A DNA stretch of 64,000 nucleotides from NCBI RefSeq assembly GCF_005222225.1, contig NZ_CP036536.1:458001-522000 (forward strand). Direction: 5' to 3'. Source of the stretch: Salinimonas lutimaris. GTDB taxonomy: Bacteria > Pseudomonadota > Gammaproteobacteria > Enterobacterales > Alteromonadaceae. The notes under the pieces are model-generated. The model was given only the letters and a program-made list of their open reading frames with translations. It searched no databases and had not been told where the DNA came from. Shown piece after piece: positions 37,888-47,103 of this stretch (position 1 is its first letter; every line of letters begins with the position of its first letter). The position numbers were made by a program, and so were the translations under genes.

Positions 37888-38935
37888 AGATAGACACTCC
37901 TTTTTGAAGTTGTGAAAGCACCTGCCCAGTCAGTGTATGTTGAGGCACCTGCATAGATATACAATGTAAACTACCGTACTGCTGAACCAGTACCGAGCAT
38001 TCCACCGGCACAATAGTATGCCTGGGAAAGGCTTGCTGGAGCACACTGATTGCATCGGCATCTTCTGGTTGCTGATAGACCGGCGCCAGCACATGATCGT
38101 TACAAATCAGGAAATTAGCATAGGAGGCAGGCAACCGCTCTGCGTCAGCATTGACCATGTGCGGCAGGGGTAAACGAAACTGATGGTGCTCAGGCAAACG
38201 CGTGGCGCATTCATCACACAAGGCTTTTAAGCCTGCATAATGACTGTCATCCGGACGGTTATCACAGGCCTGAATGACCAGGCCCGCATCCGGGGTAAAG
38301 CGCACCAGTGTGTCAACATGTCCGTCGGTATCATCACCTTCTAAATGGCCATGCTCAAAAATGGTGACTTTTGATGCGCCCAGCGCCTGTACAAAGGTAC
38401 TGGTGTAGTCAGCCAGGCTGGTATCCCCATTACGTTTGGGATTCAGTAAGCACTGAGCGGTGGACAGTAAATGGCCGTGCTGGTCAATTTCCAGCGCCCC
38501 GCCTTCGGCAATCAGCTCGCAGGTTTGCAATGGCAAACGGCACAAGCCGGCCAGATAGCGCTGATTGGCCTGATTATCCAAAGCCGCATCAAATTTACCA
38601 CCCCAGCCGTTAAAGCCAAATTCCACCGGATAGTTCCCCGCCTCAGACGAACAGGTTAAAAAGCCATAATCCCGCATCCAGGTATCGTTGTACTGGCCTG
38701 GCACCAGCAATACCCGGGCACCGGCAGGCAGCTGCGCCTGAATATCCTGTGCCTGGTGCGGCTGACAAAGCAAAATAACCGCGGCGCCGGCCTGGTTAAC
38801 TGCATCGATCACCTGCAGATAAGTGGCGCGGGCCTCTTCCAGCCACGGCGCCCAGTCAGTTTGCTCGTGTGGCCATGCCAGCATTACAGCATCAGCACGT
38901 TCCCATTCGGGGATGAGCGAGGTTGCGTGTGTCAT
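37877..38935 (-). CDS. aguA: Agmatine deiminase AguA
   Basis: 352 residues. It hydrolyses agmatine to N-carbamoylputrescine. Family motifs: VMLAWPHEQTDW at the N-terminus, DTWMRDYGF, the EGGALEIDQHGHLL region, EHGHLEGDDTDGHVDT (catalytic His and Asp) and the nucleophile Cys in GSLHCISMQVPQ. Upstream gene of aguB; a short AT-rich region at 38936-39055 precedes it. Confidence 0.95.
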   Translation of the reverse strand: MTHATSLIPEWERADAVMLAWPHEQTDWAPWLEEARATYLQVIDAVNQAGAAVILLCQPHQAQDIQAQLPAGARVLLVPGQYNDTWMRDYGFLTCSSEAGNYPVEFGFNGWGGKFDAALDNQANQRYLAGLCRLPLQTCELIAEGGALEIDQHGHLLSTAQCLLNPKRNGDTSLADYTSTFVQALGASKVTIFEHGHLEGDDTDGHVDTLVRFTPDAGLVIQACDNRPDDSHYAGLKALCDECATRLPEHHQFRLPLPHMVNADAERLPASYANFLICNDHVLAPVYQQPEDADAISVLQQAFPRHTIVPVECSVLVQQYGSLHCISMQVPQHTLTGQVLSQLQKGVSIYGV

Positions 38936-39055
38936 TCAGCTATCCATTAATTCATCGTGCCGGTAGCCACCGGCATCGGGTTTACAATAAAGGCGGATTA
39001 TACCGTCAGTTCCGGCGCTTAAAAAAGCGTTCATCGTTATTTGGCCGCTGTCAGC

Positions 39056-39760
39056 CTAAACAAGGTGTCGGCCACCATCAAGATGTAGCGTCCGGCCGGT
39101 GATATAGTCACTGTTCATAATGTACTCAACTGTACTGACCGCTTCCTGGGGGCCCGGTGCCGGTGCCAGCAATTGTTTATGCTGAGCTTTTTGACGGCTG
39201 CTGGCATCATCATTGGCGGTAAACATCAGCAGCGCCGGGGCAATGCTGTTGACCTTGGCCTGGTCGGCCAGCAATGTGGCAAAGGATAATGTCATATTGT
39301 CTAACGCGGCTTTGCTGGCTGCATAGGCAATCTGTCTGGGATGGCCGGTGCGGGTGACAAAATCGGTCATGTGAATAATGTCACTTAGCCCCTGGTGCCC
39401 CAGCAGTGTCTGTAAACCTAGATTGATCTGGTAGGGAGCGGACACATGGACCTGCATCATCTTGGCCATAAGTGCTGCCGGGTCTTGATTATCCTGCTCC
39501 TTATCCCAATCTGAGGCATTATGAATAATGGCTCTGAGTGCGCTGGTATGGTCTTTTACCGCGCTAATTAGCGCGCTGATCCCTTCATTGGTCGCAAAAT
39601 CAGCCTGTAAAGTCGTTGCTCCAGCCTGTTGCAGGCGGGTTAGTGCAGATTTTGGGCGGCGGTATGTTACAATGACGGGAATGTCTCTGGCCATAAAGTG
39701 TTCGGCCAGAGACAGGCCGATCCGCTGGGTCGCGCCGGTGATTAATACGGGGGCACGCAT
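39056..39760 (-). CDS. folM: Dihydromonapterin reductase FolM (SDR family)
   Basis: 234 residues. Short-chain dehydrogenase with the nucleotide-binding TGATQRIG, NAS motif (HNASDWDK) and catalytic YAASKAALDN. The arginine-rich turn after the first strand (TYRRPKSA) favours NADPH. FolM makes tetrahydromonapterin, often the cofactor of phenylalanine hydroxylase. Divergent pairing with folE supports a pterin role over a generic SDR. Confidence 0.9.
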   Translation of the reverse strand: MRAPVLITGATQRIGLSLAEHFMARDIPVIVTYRRPKSALTRLQQAGATTLQADFATNEGISALISAVKDHTSALRAIIHNASDWDKEQDNQDPAALMAKMMQVHVSAPYQINLGLQTLLGHQGLSDIIHMTDFVTRTGHPRQIAYAASKAALDNMTLSFATLLADQAKVNSIAPALLMFTANDDASSRQKAQHKQLLAPAPGPQEAVSTVEYIMNSDYITGRTLHLDGGRHLV

Positions 39761-39933
39761 GGTAGCTCCGGGTTCTGAAAATTATGATTACGCGTGGTGG
39801 TACTATAGTGGTTTACCCTGCGTTGATACTAGTCAGGCATGTGCGTTAATTTATTTTCATACTATGATTTAAATTGCACGGTTTATTCTGATTGGTCGTA
39901 AAATTACGTTATGTTGTTGAATTGGATATTAAG

Positions 39934-40623
39934 ATGTTAGCGAAAGAAGCGGTGGTAGTGCGCGATGCGCTTGAGCCAGCTATCTCAAAAGAAGCACAAA
40001 TCGTACGTCAGGCTTTACTCGACAAAGGTCTGGAAACGCCGATGGTGGAAAACCACCTGTCGGACGATGAAAAGCGGGCGAGAATCACCGCGGCCATGGC
40101 CGACATCATGGATACGCTGGGATTGGACCGCACCGATGACAGCCTGATCGACACGCCAAAACGTATTGCCAAAATGTATGTTGATGAAATTTTTGGTGGG
40201 CTGGATTATAGCAAGTTTCCGAAAATCACTCAGATCGAAAATAAAATGGATATCCAGCAGCCGGTGCAGGTGAGTGATATCAATCTGACCAGTACATGCG
40301 AACATCATTTTGTGACGATCGATGGCACGGCAACCGTTGCCTATATCCCCAAAGAGACAGTGCTGGGGTTATCTAAAATTAATCGGCTGGTGGGCTTTTT
40401 TGCCCAGCGACCACAGGTGCAGGAGCGTCTGACCCAACAGGTGATGGTTGCTATTCAGGCGCTAACCGGGTCTCAGGATGTAGCAGTAACAATAAACGCC
40501 ACCCACTATTGCGTGAAAGCGCGGGGAATCCGTGACACCAACTCTTTTACTCGTACCAGCGCTCTGGGCGGGCAGTTTAATACCGATGCCAATTTGCGTC
40601 GGGAATTTTTCAGCCAGCCGTAA
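39934..40623 (+). CDS. folE: GTP cyclohydrolase I FolE
   Basis: 229 residues from the ATG at 39934, chosen for the GGAT 8 nt upstream; a longer in-frame start at 39892 has no support. Zinc ligands are the Cys and His of TSTCEHHF and the Cys of [26 protein letters not shown] and [11 protein letters not shown] are highly conserved. It makes dihydroneopterin triphosphate for folate and pterins. About 15 residues of extra N-terminus compared with E. coli. A small palindrome (CGTAA-AA-TTACG, 39897-39908) lies in the upstream region shared with folM. Confidence 0.95.
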   Translation: MLAKEAVVVRDALEPAISKEAQIVRQALLDKGLETPMVENHLSDDEKRARITAAMADIMDTLGLDRTDDSLIDTPKRIAKMYVDEIFGGLDYSKFPKITQIENKMDIQQPVQVSDINLTSTCEHHFVTIDGTATVAYIPKETVLGLSKINRLVGFFAQRPQVQERLTQQVMVAIQALTGSQDVAVTINATHYCVKARGIRDTNSFTRTSALGGQFNTDANLRREFFSQP

Positions 40624-40649
40624 ATTGGCTGGCTTCAGATTCTGGTGGT

Positions 40650-40677
40650 AAGAAGCGCTAGCGAAACAGCGCTTCTT
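40650..40677. terminator. Hairpin between convergent folE and zinc-ribbon gene
   Basis: AAGAAGCGCT (40650-40659) and AGCGCTTCTT (40668-40677) form a perfect 10-bp stem with an 8-nt loop. It overlaps the last codons of the minus-strand gene. There is no clear T run, so termination is likely only as a weak or rho-assisted site. Confidence 0.5.
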
Positions 40678-40942
40678 CATCTGCCTCACTGATCACCAGA
40701 TTAATCATCTCATTCATGCCGTCTGCTGGCACAATTTCCAGTTTGGTGTCACAGCTGTAGCAATTTGCATACTGCGCTAAGTACATATTACAAATTTCGC
40801 TGCCAGCGATAGCATTAATATAGCCACATTGCGGGCACATGTATTCGTGTAACGACGAACTTTGCATGGCAATTCCTTGATAGAGTGCGGCCAGTGAGGC
40901 AGGGTCGGCGCCCCTGGCTGTGCTGTTAAGCAACATTTCCAT
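40658..40942 (-). CDS. Small zinc-ribbon-like protein, family not recognised
   Basis: 94 residues. Two cysteine pairs, CPQCGYI near residue 36 and CYSCDTKLE near residue 62, are spaced for a zinc ribbon, with an extra Cys (EICNMY) between. The N-terminus is helical and the C-terminus acidic (ISEADEEALFR). No catalytic motif is visible. The composition and regular codon use support a real gene, as does an AAGGAA ribosome binding site before the ATG. It lies between folE (convergent) and the amylosucrase terminator. Function unknown. Confidence 0.75.
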   Translation of the reverse strand: MEMLLNSTARGADPASLAALYQGIAMQSSSLHEYMCPQCGYINAIAGSEICNMYLAQYANCYSCDTKLEIVPADGMNEMINLVISEADEEALFR

Positions 40943-41034
40943 TGAGTATTCCTTCCTTTCAGCTTACAAAAAATGAACCATGTTTTATTAATGTAGGTCA
41001 GTTACGCGGATTCGCCACAAATAAAGAGCATAAA

Positions 41035-41057
41035 AAAACCGGGCAGAGCCCGGTTTT
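41035..41057 (-). terminator. Rho-independent terminator of the amylosucrase gene
   Basis: Stem AAAACCGGGC / GCCCGGTTTT with a 3-nt loop. Read on the minus strand it is followed by seven T, so it ends the amylosucrase transcript. A second hairpin lies just before it at 41070-41100. Confidence 0.88.
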
Positions 41058-41111
41058 AAAGGGGGAGGCAGGTCATCCGATGTGCTACCGGATGCCACCT
41101 GAGTGACCCGT

Positions 41112-43061
41112 TTAGTCGACCAGCCACCAGCGTTGTTGGTAACCATCAAGATTCAGGCTGGATTCGTGTCCCTTAAGAACGTCACCACTCAGTAAATCGG
41201 TAGCCTCTGCATTACCGATGATGTGTGTCAGGTCACCAGAGACCTGCTGCGGCTGCTCAGAAAAGTTAGCTATAACCAGCATTTTCTGACCTTGCTGATT
41301 ATCCCGCAGGTAGGCAAAACAATGCTGATTGCCGGTATCGAGAATCTGGGTGCGACTCTGGCCAAAAATCGGATTGGCTTTACGAATAGCCAGCATATCT
41401 TTAAGGGTATTAAATACCCGTACCTTGCACTGGTCTTCCAGCGACAGTCCCGCTGGCTGGGTCAGGGCTTTTTCAATATCTTCACTGCTCACCGGCACCC
41501 GGTTTACCCAGCGATCGTCATGACGTTTAGCCGGATCGTCCAGGTAAGAGTGGTCGTTCAGCAGGCCAAGTTCATCACTGGAGTACAGCAGCGGAATGCC
41601 ACCAATGCTAAATGAAATACCATAAAGCAGTTTAATGCGTGCAATCGCGGTGTCGATTTCGTGCTGATCCTGACTTTGCAGGGCATGCTCAAGGCCACAC
41701 AGTGAGGCCAGGGTGCCACACACCCGGCAATCGCCATTAGACGGATTTTCGGCGAACGGCACACCGTTGGCAAATGAACCATCAAACCGGCCAGTATAAA
41801 ACTGATTCAGGAAGAACCGGTGATCGTGCGGGTTCACGCCAATTTCCCAGGCCATCGCATCATCAAACGTCCAGCCGATATCATCGTGGCAACGGATGTA
41901 GTTCACCCAGGTAGTATCCTGAGGAATACTGAAGCTTTTTTGCATAGAGCGGGTCAGCAACCGGGTTTTACGGGTTGCCAGGCTATTCCATAACAAGGCC
42001 ATCAGCAGCGGGTTGTAAGACAACTGACACTCATCTTTACGGACATATTTAATGACTTCATCAGGATGAACAATAGCTTCGGACTTAAAGACCACGGCCG
42101 GTGCTACGATTTGCAGACAGCTGTTAAAGGCTTGAATCAGGGTATGTGCTTTGTCCTGATTTTCACAATCCGTGCCCATTTCCTTCCAGATAAATGCCAG
42201 CGCATCCAACCGCAGCGCAGTTGCGCCAAGATTTGCCAGAAACAGCATTTCTGAAGTGATGGCATTAAACACTTCCGGATTGCTGTAATTCAGATCCCAC
42301 TGAAAGCTGTTAAAGGTGGTCCAGACCCACTTGTCCATCTGCTCATTAAAGGTAAAGCTGCCCCGGCGCACCTGTGGAAAAATCTCACGCAGGGTATGCT
42401 CGAACTGATCCGGAATGTTTCTATCGTCAAACAGGTAATAATAATTCTGGTACTGCGGATCACCAGCCAGTGCCGCTTTGGCCCAACGATGTTCATCTGA
42501 TGTGTGGTTAAACACAAAGTCCAGCACCAGCTTAATGCCTTCTTTTTGCAGCGCGTCAGCCAGTTTTTCAAGATCCGCCGTCGTACCCAGGGTCGGGTTC
42601 ACTTTACGGTAATCCGACACCGCATAACCACCGTCTGAGTCGCCTTCGGGCGCATCGTATAATGGCATCAGATGCAGATAGGTTATGCCCAGTTCTTTAA
42701 AGTAGGGAATTTTGTCGTGCAAGTCGTTCAGGGTCGGGCCCATCAGGTCAACATAGCAAGCCATGCCCGCTTCATTTTCACTACGGTACCAAAGCGGGTC
42801 AGCCAGCGTGGCCTGATCCTGACTTTTCAATGCCGCTTTGCGTTTACTGAAGCCTTCGATGAGCACCTGCACAAGTTGCTGCAGGTGAAAATAGCAGTCG
42901 TACTGATGCCCGTACACATGTGTATATTGCTCAAACAGACGATTAAAGTGGATGTCCAGACGTTCTATAAATAGTGCAGCGTCGCGCTTTGACAAGGCAC
43001 TTAAGTCCATCGACGCTTTTATGCGATGCAGGCATGTTTGACTGTCGGCGGCATAATTCAT
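41112..43061 (-). CDS. Amylosucrase (GH13)
   Basis: 649 residues. It moves glucose from sucrose onto an alpha-1,4-glucan, releasing fructose. The catalytic residues fall at Asp286 (LRLDALAF), Glu328 (KSEAIVHPDE) and Asp393 (RCHDDIGW), exactly the numbering of Neisseria polysaccharea amylosucrase, and the N-terminal helical domain (1-90) of that family is present. DGGYAVSDYRKVNP and DFVFNHTSDEH are the usual GH13 regions. Amylosucrase is known from Alteromonas macleodii. The gene is divergent from an MFS transporter that may bring in sucrose. Transcription ends at 41035-41057. Confidence 0.93.
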   Translation of the reverse strand: MNYAADSQTCLHRIKASMDLSALSKRDAALFIERLDIHFNRLFEQYTHVYGHQYDCYFHLQQLVQVLIEGFSKRKAALKSQDQATLADPLWYRSENEAGMACYVDLMGPTLNDLHDKIPYFKELGITYLHLMPLYDAPEGDSDGGYAVSDYRKVNPTLGTTADLEKLADALQKEGIKLVLDFVFNHTSDEHRWAKAALAGDPQYQNYYYLFDDRNIPDQFEHTLREIFPQVRRGSFTFNEQMDKWVWTTFNSFQWDLNYSNPEVFNAITSEMLFLANLGATALRLDALAFIWKEMGTDCENQDKAHTLIQAFNSCLQIVAPAVVFKSEAIVHPDEVIKYVRKDECQLSYNPLLMALLWNSLATRKTRLLTRSMQKSFSIPQDTTWVNYIRCHDDIGWTFDDAMAWEIGVNPHDHRFFLNQFYTGRFDGSFANGVPFAENPSNGDCRVCGTLASLCGLEHALQSQDQHEIDTAIARIKLLYGISFSIGGIPLLYSSDELGLLNDHSYLDDPAKRHDDRWVNRVPVSSEDIEKALTQPAGLSLEDQCKVRVFNTLKDMLAIRKANPIFGQSRTQILDTGNQHCFAYLRDNQQGQKMLVIANFSEQPQQVSGDLTHIIGNAEATDLLSGDVLKGHESSLNLDGYQQRWWLVD

Positions 43062-43173
43062 TTCGACTCTCCTGAACTGGCTAAGACGGAGCCAGACAAC
43101 GGTAAAAATTGGGTCTGCGCTTACAATTAATTCACATAACTGTTTACACAGTACTAAACTCTTGCTAATTTAT

Positions 43174-43187
43174 CTTAAACGATTAAG
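43174..43187. promoter_or_regulatory. LacI-type operator candidate between amylosucrase and MFS genes
   Basis: CTTAAACGATTAAG is palindromic at 12 of 14 positions with a central CG, the form used by LacI/GalR-family sugar repressors. It lies in the 295-bp divergent intergenic region. No repressor gene is in the window. The rest of this gap is AT-rich and holds no gene. Confidence 0.4.
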
Positions 43188-43356
43188 TTAAAAGTTCCAA
43201 CATATTTGTTTGCTTTAGACTAACGTTGTAGAGCGTAACTTTCCTGATTTTAAGATAAGCTTAATAACAGAAAAGTACACCTGTAATGATAAAAATATGT
43301 AAACGACTTATCTGTTTAGTCAGTGAGCAGGGCAGAGTCACAACGAGGCCATTTCG

Positions 43357-44625
43357 ATGTATCAGTCAAACAGTTACTTTATCCGGTGGTTAACCTATCT
43401 GATGTTCATGATGTTCGCCATGACATCAGACTCGGTGGGGGAGATCATCAAAGAAGTGAAAGTGGCATTTGATGTCACCAATGCGCAGGCTAGCCTGATG
43501 CATTCGCTGCCTATGCTGGGTATTGCGATGTCGGGTTTGTTTCTGGGTTTTCTGGCCGATAAGCTGGGGCGCAAAACTACCATTATAATGGGGCTGAGCG
43601 TATTTGGCCTGGCCTGTTATGCGTTTCTGGTGGCTAACGATTTTATTTTTATCGTCAGCCTGATGACCTTGTCAGGTATTGCAGTGGGGATTTTTAAAAC
43701 CGGGGCGCTGGCGCTGATCGGGGATATTTCCAGTTCCACCAAACAGCACACAGCGACCATGAACGGGGCTGAGGCATTTTTTGGTGTAGGCGCAATTATC
43801 GGTCCGTTGATTGTAGCCTGGCTTATTCATCAGGGTGTGGCCTGGCAATATTTGTATGTTATCGCAGGCGGCATCTGTACTGTACTGATTATTGTGGCTG
43901 TACTGGTGCGCTATCCTCAGTATGTGCGCAATAATAAGCAGGAAGTTGAACAGGTTTCACTGTTGCAGTCCTTCAAGCTGCTAAAGAGCCCTTATGCACT
44001 GGGGTTTTCAGTTGGCGCATTCTTATATGTGGCCGCTGAAAGCGCGATTTATGTATGGATGCCCAGCTATCTGGTATGTGATGCCACCTCTTTGCGGGCA
44101 ACGTATGACTGCTATACCAGTGAAAGCGCTCGCCAGCTGGCCATTTATTCTGTCACCGCTTTCTTTGTGCTGCGCGCGCTGGGCCGGTTTGTTGGTATCT
44201 GGATGATGTCACGACTGAACTGGGCTTTGGTGCTGATGTTATTCAGTGGCGCTATTGTACTGTGTTTCACACTAGGCTTAGCAGGCGGCAAACAAGTGGC
44301 GCTGTACCTGTTCCCGTTAACCGGTATCTTTATGTCAGTGATCTACCCGACGTTTAATTCTAAAGGCATTAGCTGTTTTCCGAAGCATCAGCACGGCAGT
44401 GTGGCCGGCGTAATTCTGTTTTTCACCGCTGCCGGCGCCGCCGCAGGCCCCTTCATCATGGGTGTGGTCAGCGATGCCATGGGTGGTGATGCAAAATACG
44501 GCTTTATGGTCGCCACCGGGTTTGCTTCACTGCTGTTTGTTGGCTTGCTGTACAACTACCTGGCGAATCCGACAACCCGGCGCCTGGCTGAAATTGAAGC
44601 CGAGGATTACGGGGTAACGCACTAG
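43357..44625 (+). CDS. MFS transporter, possibly for sucrose or another sugar
   Basis: 422 residues, 12 predicted membrane helices. The loop 2-3 signature GFLADKLGRKTT is a clear MFS motif A, and FNSKGISCFPKHQHGSVAG lies in the second half. A cytoplasmic loop (RYPQYVRNNKQEVEQ) splits the halves. The divergent amylosucrase and the shared LacI-like palindrome suggest a sugar substrate, but this rests on context. It ends at the terminator shared with gloA2. Confidence 0.85.
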   Translation: MYQSNSYFIRWLTYLMFMMFAMTSDSVGEIIKEVKVAFDVTNAQASLMHSLPMLGIAMSGLFLGFLADKLGRKTTIIMGLSVFGLACYAFLVANDFIFIVSLMTLSGIAVGIFKTGALALIGDISSSTKQHTATMNGAEAFFGVGAIIGPLIVAWLIHQGVAWQYLYVIAGGICTVLIIVAVLVRYPQYVRNNKQEVEQVSLLQSFKLLKSPYALGFSVGAFLYVAAESAIYVWMPSYLVCDATSLRATYDCYTSESARQLAIYSVTAFFVLRALGRFVGIWMMSRLNWALVLMLFSGAIVLCFTLGLAGGKQVALYLFPLTGIFMSVIYPTFNSKGISCFPKHQHGSVAGVILFFTAAGAAAGPFIMGVVSDAMGGDAKYGFMVATGFASLLFVGLLYNYLANPTTRRLAEIEAEDYGVTH

Positions 44626-44656
44626 ATAACTCTGTCTTCTCATACGTTGTATCAAA

Positions 44657-44680
44657 AAAGCCCGCTTTCCAGCGGGCTTT
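44657..44680. terminator. Bidirectional terminator, MFS gene / gloA2
   Basis: Perfect 10-bp stem AAAGCCCGCT / AGCGGGCTTT with loop TTCC, between convergent genes, A run upstream and T run downstream. Confidence 0.88.
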
Positions 44681-44682
44681 GT

Positions 44683-45066
44683 TTATAGCTCGTATAACTC
44701 CAGCGGCAGGGCATCCGGATCGGCAAAAAAAGTAAATCGTTTATTGGTGTACTCATCAACCCGTACCGGTTCCACTTCAATGCCATGTTGCTGCAGATGG
44801 GCAATAGCGGCATTCAGGTTATCAACCCGAAAAGCCAGATGACGAAGCCCCTGCGCTTCAGGACGGCTAGGCCGTGCCGGTGCACCGGGAAATGAAAACA
44901 GTTCGACCTGAGTACCGTCTGGCAGGGCCAGATCACACTTATAGGAATCTCTGGCCTCCCGGTAGTTTTCATCAATCACCTTAAAACCCAGTACATTGAC
45001 GTAAAAATGTTTAGACACAGGGTAATCACTACAAATTACCGCCACGTGGTGGATCCCGCGTAACAT
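44683..45066 (-). CDS. gloA2: VOC-family protein GloA2 (YaeR-like)
   Basis: 127 residues. A glyoxalase/vicinal oxygen chelate protein. It is close to E. coli YaeR by eye: IHHVAVICSDYPVSKHFY, ENYREARDSYKCDLAL, VELFSFPGAPARPSRPEA, GLRHLAF and KRFTFFADPDALPLELYE. The His/Glu metal ligands are retained. Its substrate is not established. It stands alone on the minus strand. Confidence 0.9.
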   Translation of the reverse strand: MLRGIHHVAVICSDYPVSKHFYVNVLGFKVIDENYREARDSYKCDLALPDGTQVELFSFPGAPARPSRPEAQGLRHLAFRVDNLNAAIAHLQQHGIEVEPVRVDEYTNKRFTFFADPDALPLELYEL

Positions 45067-45249
45067 ACGCTACCTCATTGTCAAAAAAACGGTGCAGGTG
45101 GTCTTATCCTGACTGTCCTGCGTATGGCATTAGGCAAAACAACACCTGCTGCTGTCTGTGGTATAGCCTAGCATAGACGGGGCTGCCAAAGGGCTGCAAC
45201 AGAACGTGTTGTTATTTATCTTCATCGAATTGAAAGGCAGTATGAATCG

Positions 45250-45915
45250 ATGCTTAATCAGAATTACACGCTACCTGTAGTCGTTGATGGCAGTACGCTG
45301 ACCTGGGAAGCGTCGCCAGCGGCCAGTGTTTGGCGTAAAAAACTAGAACGACAGGCAGCAGAAACCGGCATGGCCACCTCCATTGTTCGATACGAGGCCG
45401 GTGCGCGGTTTGAGACGCATGAACACCCCAATGGTGAGGAAATCTTTGTCCTTAGCGGCGTATTCAGTGATGAGACTGGCGATTACCCGGCGGGCACCTA
45501 CATCCGTAATCCGGCAGGAACGGCCCATGCCCCTTTTTCAATCGATGGCTGCGAGATTTTTGTCAAACTGTGTTATTTCGAGCCCGGCGACAGTCAACTG
45601 CTGCGTATAGACAGTCACAAAGCTGGCTGGCAGCAGGGTATGGATAACCTGCAAAAAATACTGCCTCTGCATCAGTTTAACCAAGAGGTGACCCAACTGG
45701 TTGCGCTGGACAGCGGAGCGCGCTGGCGTCCGGTCGTTCCTGATTTTGGCTTTGAGGCGCTGGTTATCAGTGGTGATATCTGGCTGGAGGACAAACCGTT
45801 ACCGGCGATGAGCTGGATTCGTTTACCCGCCGGTCAGCAGCCGGTATTTGAGGTGCGCGGCAATGCGGCGCAGTTACTGGTCAAAACTGGCCATTTACCT
45901 GGAGAGAAAAAATGA
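45250..45915 (+). CDS. ChrR-type double cupin protein
   Basis: 221 residues with two cupin modules. The first holds the metal ligands (THEHPNGEEIFVL and GTAHAPF), as in the ChrR C-terminal cupin that senses reactive oxygen together with an ECF sigma factor. The ChrR zinc-binding anti-sigma N-terminus is absent and the second cupin (RPVVPDFGFEALV) is degenerate. It therefore may be a stand-alone enzyme or sensor. It overlaps the lipocalin gene by 4 nt (ATGA). Confidence 0.82.
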   Translation: MLNQNYTLPVVVDGSTLTWEASPAASVWRKKLERQAAETGMATSIVRYEAGARFETHEHPNGEEIFVLSGVFSDETGDYPAGTYIRNPAGTAHAPFSIDGCEIFVKLCYFEPGDSQLLRIDSHKAGWQQGMDNLQKILPLHQFNQEVTQLVALDSGARWRPVVPDFGFEALVISGDIWLEDKPLPAMSWIRLPAGQQPVFEVRGNAAQLLVKTGHLPGEKK

Positions 45916-46454
45916 AACTGTGGCTTATAGTCTGCCTTGGGGCGCTGATGATGGGCGGCTGTACCAGCAAACCTGACAATGTGACTCCTGTGACCGGCTT
46001 CGACAGTGAGCGCTATTTGGGCGACTGGTATGAAATTGCCCGTCTGGATCACAGCTTTGAAGAAGGGCTGGATAATGTCACTGCCAGCTACAGTAAACTG
46101 GATGATGGCGGTATCAGGGTCATCAATCGTGGTTACAACGCCGAAGAAGGGCAGTGGGACAAAGCGCAGGGCAAGGCCTATTTTGTAAATGAACCGACTA
46201 CCGGGTGGCTCAAGGTTTCTTTTTTTGGTCCGTTTTACGCCAGTTATATTGTTGCCGAACTGGACCGGCAGAATTATCAGTGGTCGCTGGTGACCGGGCC
46301 GGATAAAGATTATCTGTGGATCTTGTCGCGTACCCGCACACTCCCTGAAGCGGTGAAACGTCAGTTGATAGAAAAAGCGGCAGCGCTGGGTTATGACACC
46401 GAGGCACTGATCTTTGTGAAACACGATAGGGATAATCCCGCCCTGACCCGGTAA
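45912..46454 (+). CDS. blc: Outer-membrane lipoprotein lipocalin Blc
   Basis: 180 residues. A lipoprotein signal with lipobox LMMGGC gives Cys17 as the lipidated residue, with no Asp at +2, so sorting to the outer membrane is expected. The lipocalin motif is GDWYEIARLDHSFEEGLDNV; the later VAELDRQNYQWSLVTGPDKDYLWILSRT is typical of Blc. It binds fatty acids or lysophospholipids during membrane stress. Translationally coupled to the cupin gene. Confidence 0.93.
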   Translation: MKLWLIVCLGALMMGGCTSKPDNVTPVTGFDSERYLGDWYEIARLDHSFEEGLDNVTASYSKLDDGGIRVINRGYNAEEGQWDKAQGKAYFVNEPTTGWLKVSFFGPFYASYIVAELDRQNYQWSLVTGPDKDYLWILSRTRTLPEAVKRQLIEKAAALGYDTEALIFVKHDRDNPALTR

Positions 46455-46498
46455 TGGTGTTATACTCCGGCCGTTTTTTATGAGTAAGGAAATGTCCG

Positions 46499-47062
46499 GT
46501 GATTGAAGAAAAAGTGCAGGCGAGAGCCAATCAGGTTTGTGAACTGTGTGGCAGCGACAGCGAGCTGAGTATGTATGAAGTGCCTTATTCGCCTGTACAG
46601 GGTGTTGATGCACACATACTGACCTGTGGCATCTGTCATACCCAGCTGACCGGTGAGGCAACGCCTGATGACAAACACTGGCGCTGCCTGTCTGATGCGA
46701 TGTGGTCACCCGTGCCGGCGGTGCAGGTCGTTTCTTATCGTATGCTAAAAGCGTTTGAGTCAGAAACCTGGGCGCAGGATCTGCTGGCTATGCTTTACCT
46801 GGACGATGATCTGATTCAGTGGGCAGAAGCCAAACTGGTTGTGGATAACAAAGCCCCTACACTGGATGTTAACGGCACAGCACTGGCGACGGGCGATACC
46901 GTGCATCTGGTTAAAGATCTGAATGTTAAAGGAGCAGGCTTTACCGCCAAGCGTGGCACGGTGGTACGTAACATCGGGTTAAGTGATAATCCGGAGCATA
47001 TTGAAGGTAAGGTTAACGGTACCCGTATTGTGATCATTGCCGCCTATACCAAGAAAGCATAA
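46499..47062 (+). CDS. PhnA-domain protein with N-terminal zinc ribbon
   Basis: 187 residues. N-terminal cysteines CELCGSD and CGICH form a treble-clef/zinc-ribbon, and the last 70 residues are a PhnA domain ([24 protein letters not shown]...). The family was once linked to phosphonates, but that role was withdrawn and the function is unknown. Start is GTG at 46499 with AAGGAAA upstream; the nearby ATG is out of frame and stops after four codons. It lies between blc and pyrC. Confidence 0.85.
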   Translation: MIEEKVQARANQVCELCGSDSELSMYEVPYSPVQGVDAHILTCGICHTQLTGEATPDDKHWRCLSDAMWSPVPAVQVVSYRMLKAFESETWAQDLLAMLYLDDDLIQWAEAKLVVDNKAPTLDVNGTALATGDTVHLVKDLNVKGAGFTAKRGTVVRNIGLSDNPEHIEGKVNGTRIVIIAAYTKKA

Positions 47063-47103
47063 CCGCCAATGTGGCCCGACAAGATGCGGGCAACCGGCTT
47101 TTA

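Noticed and set aside
45834-46709. 291-codon open frame on the minus strand across cupin, blc and the PhnA-type gene
   Set aside because: It is antisense to three well-supported genes, has no recognisable domain, and its composition (rich in His, Pro, Cys) is that of a shadow frame.
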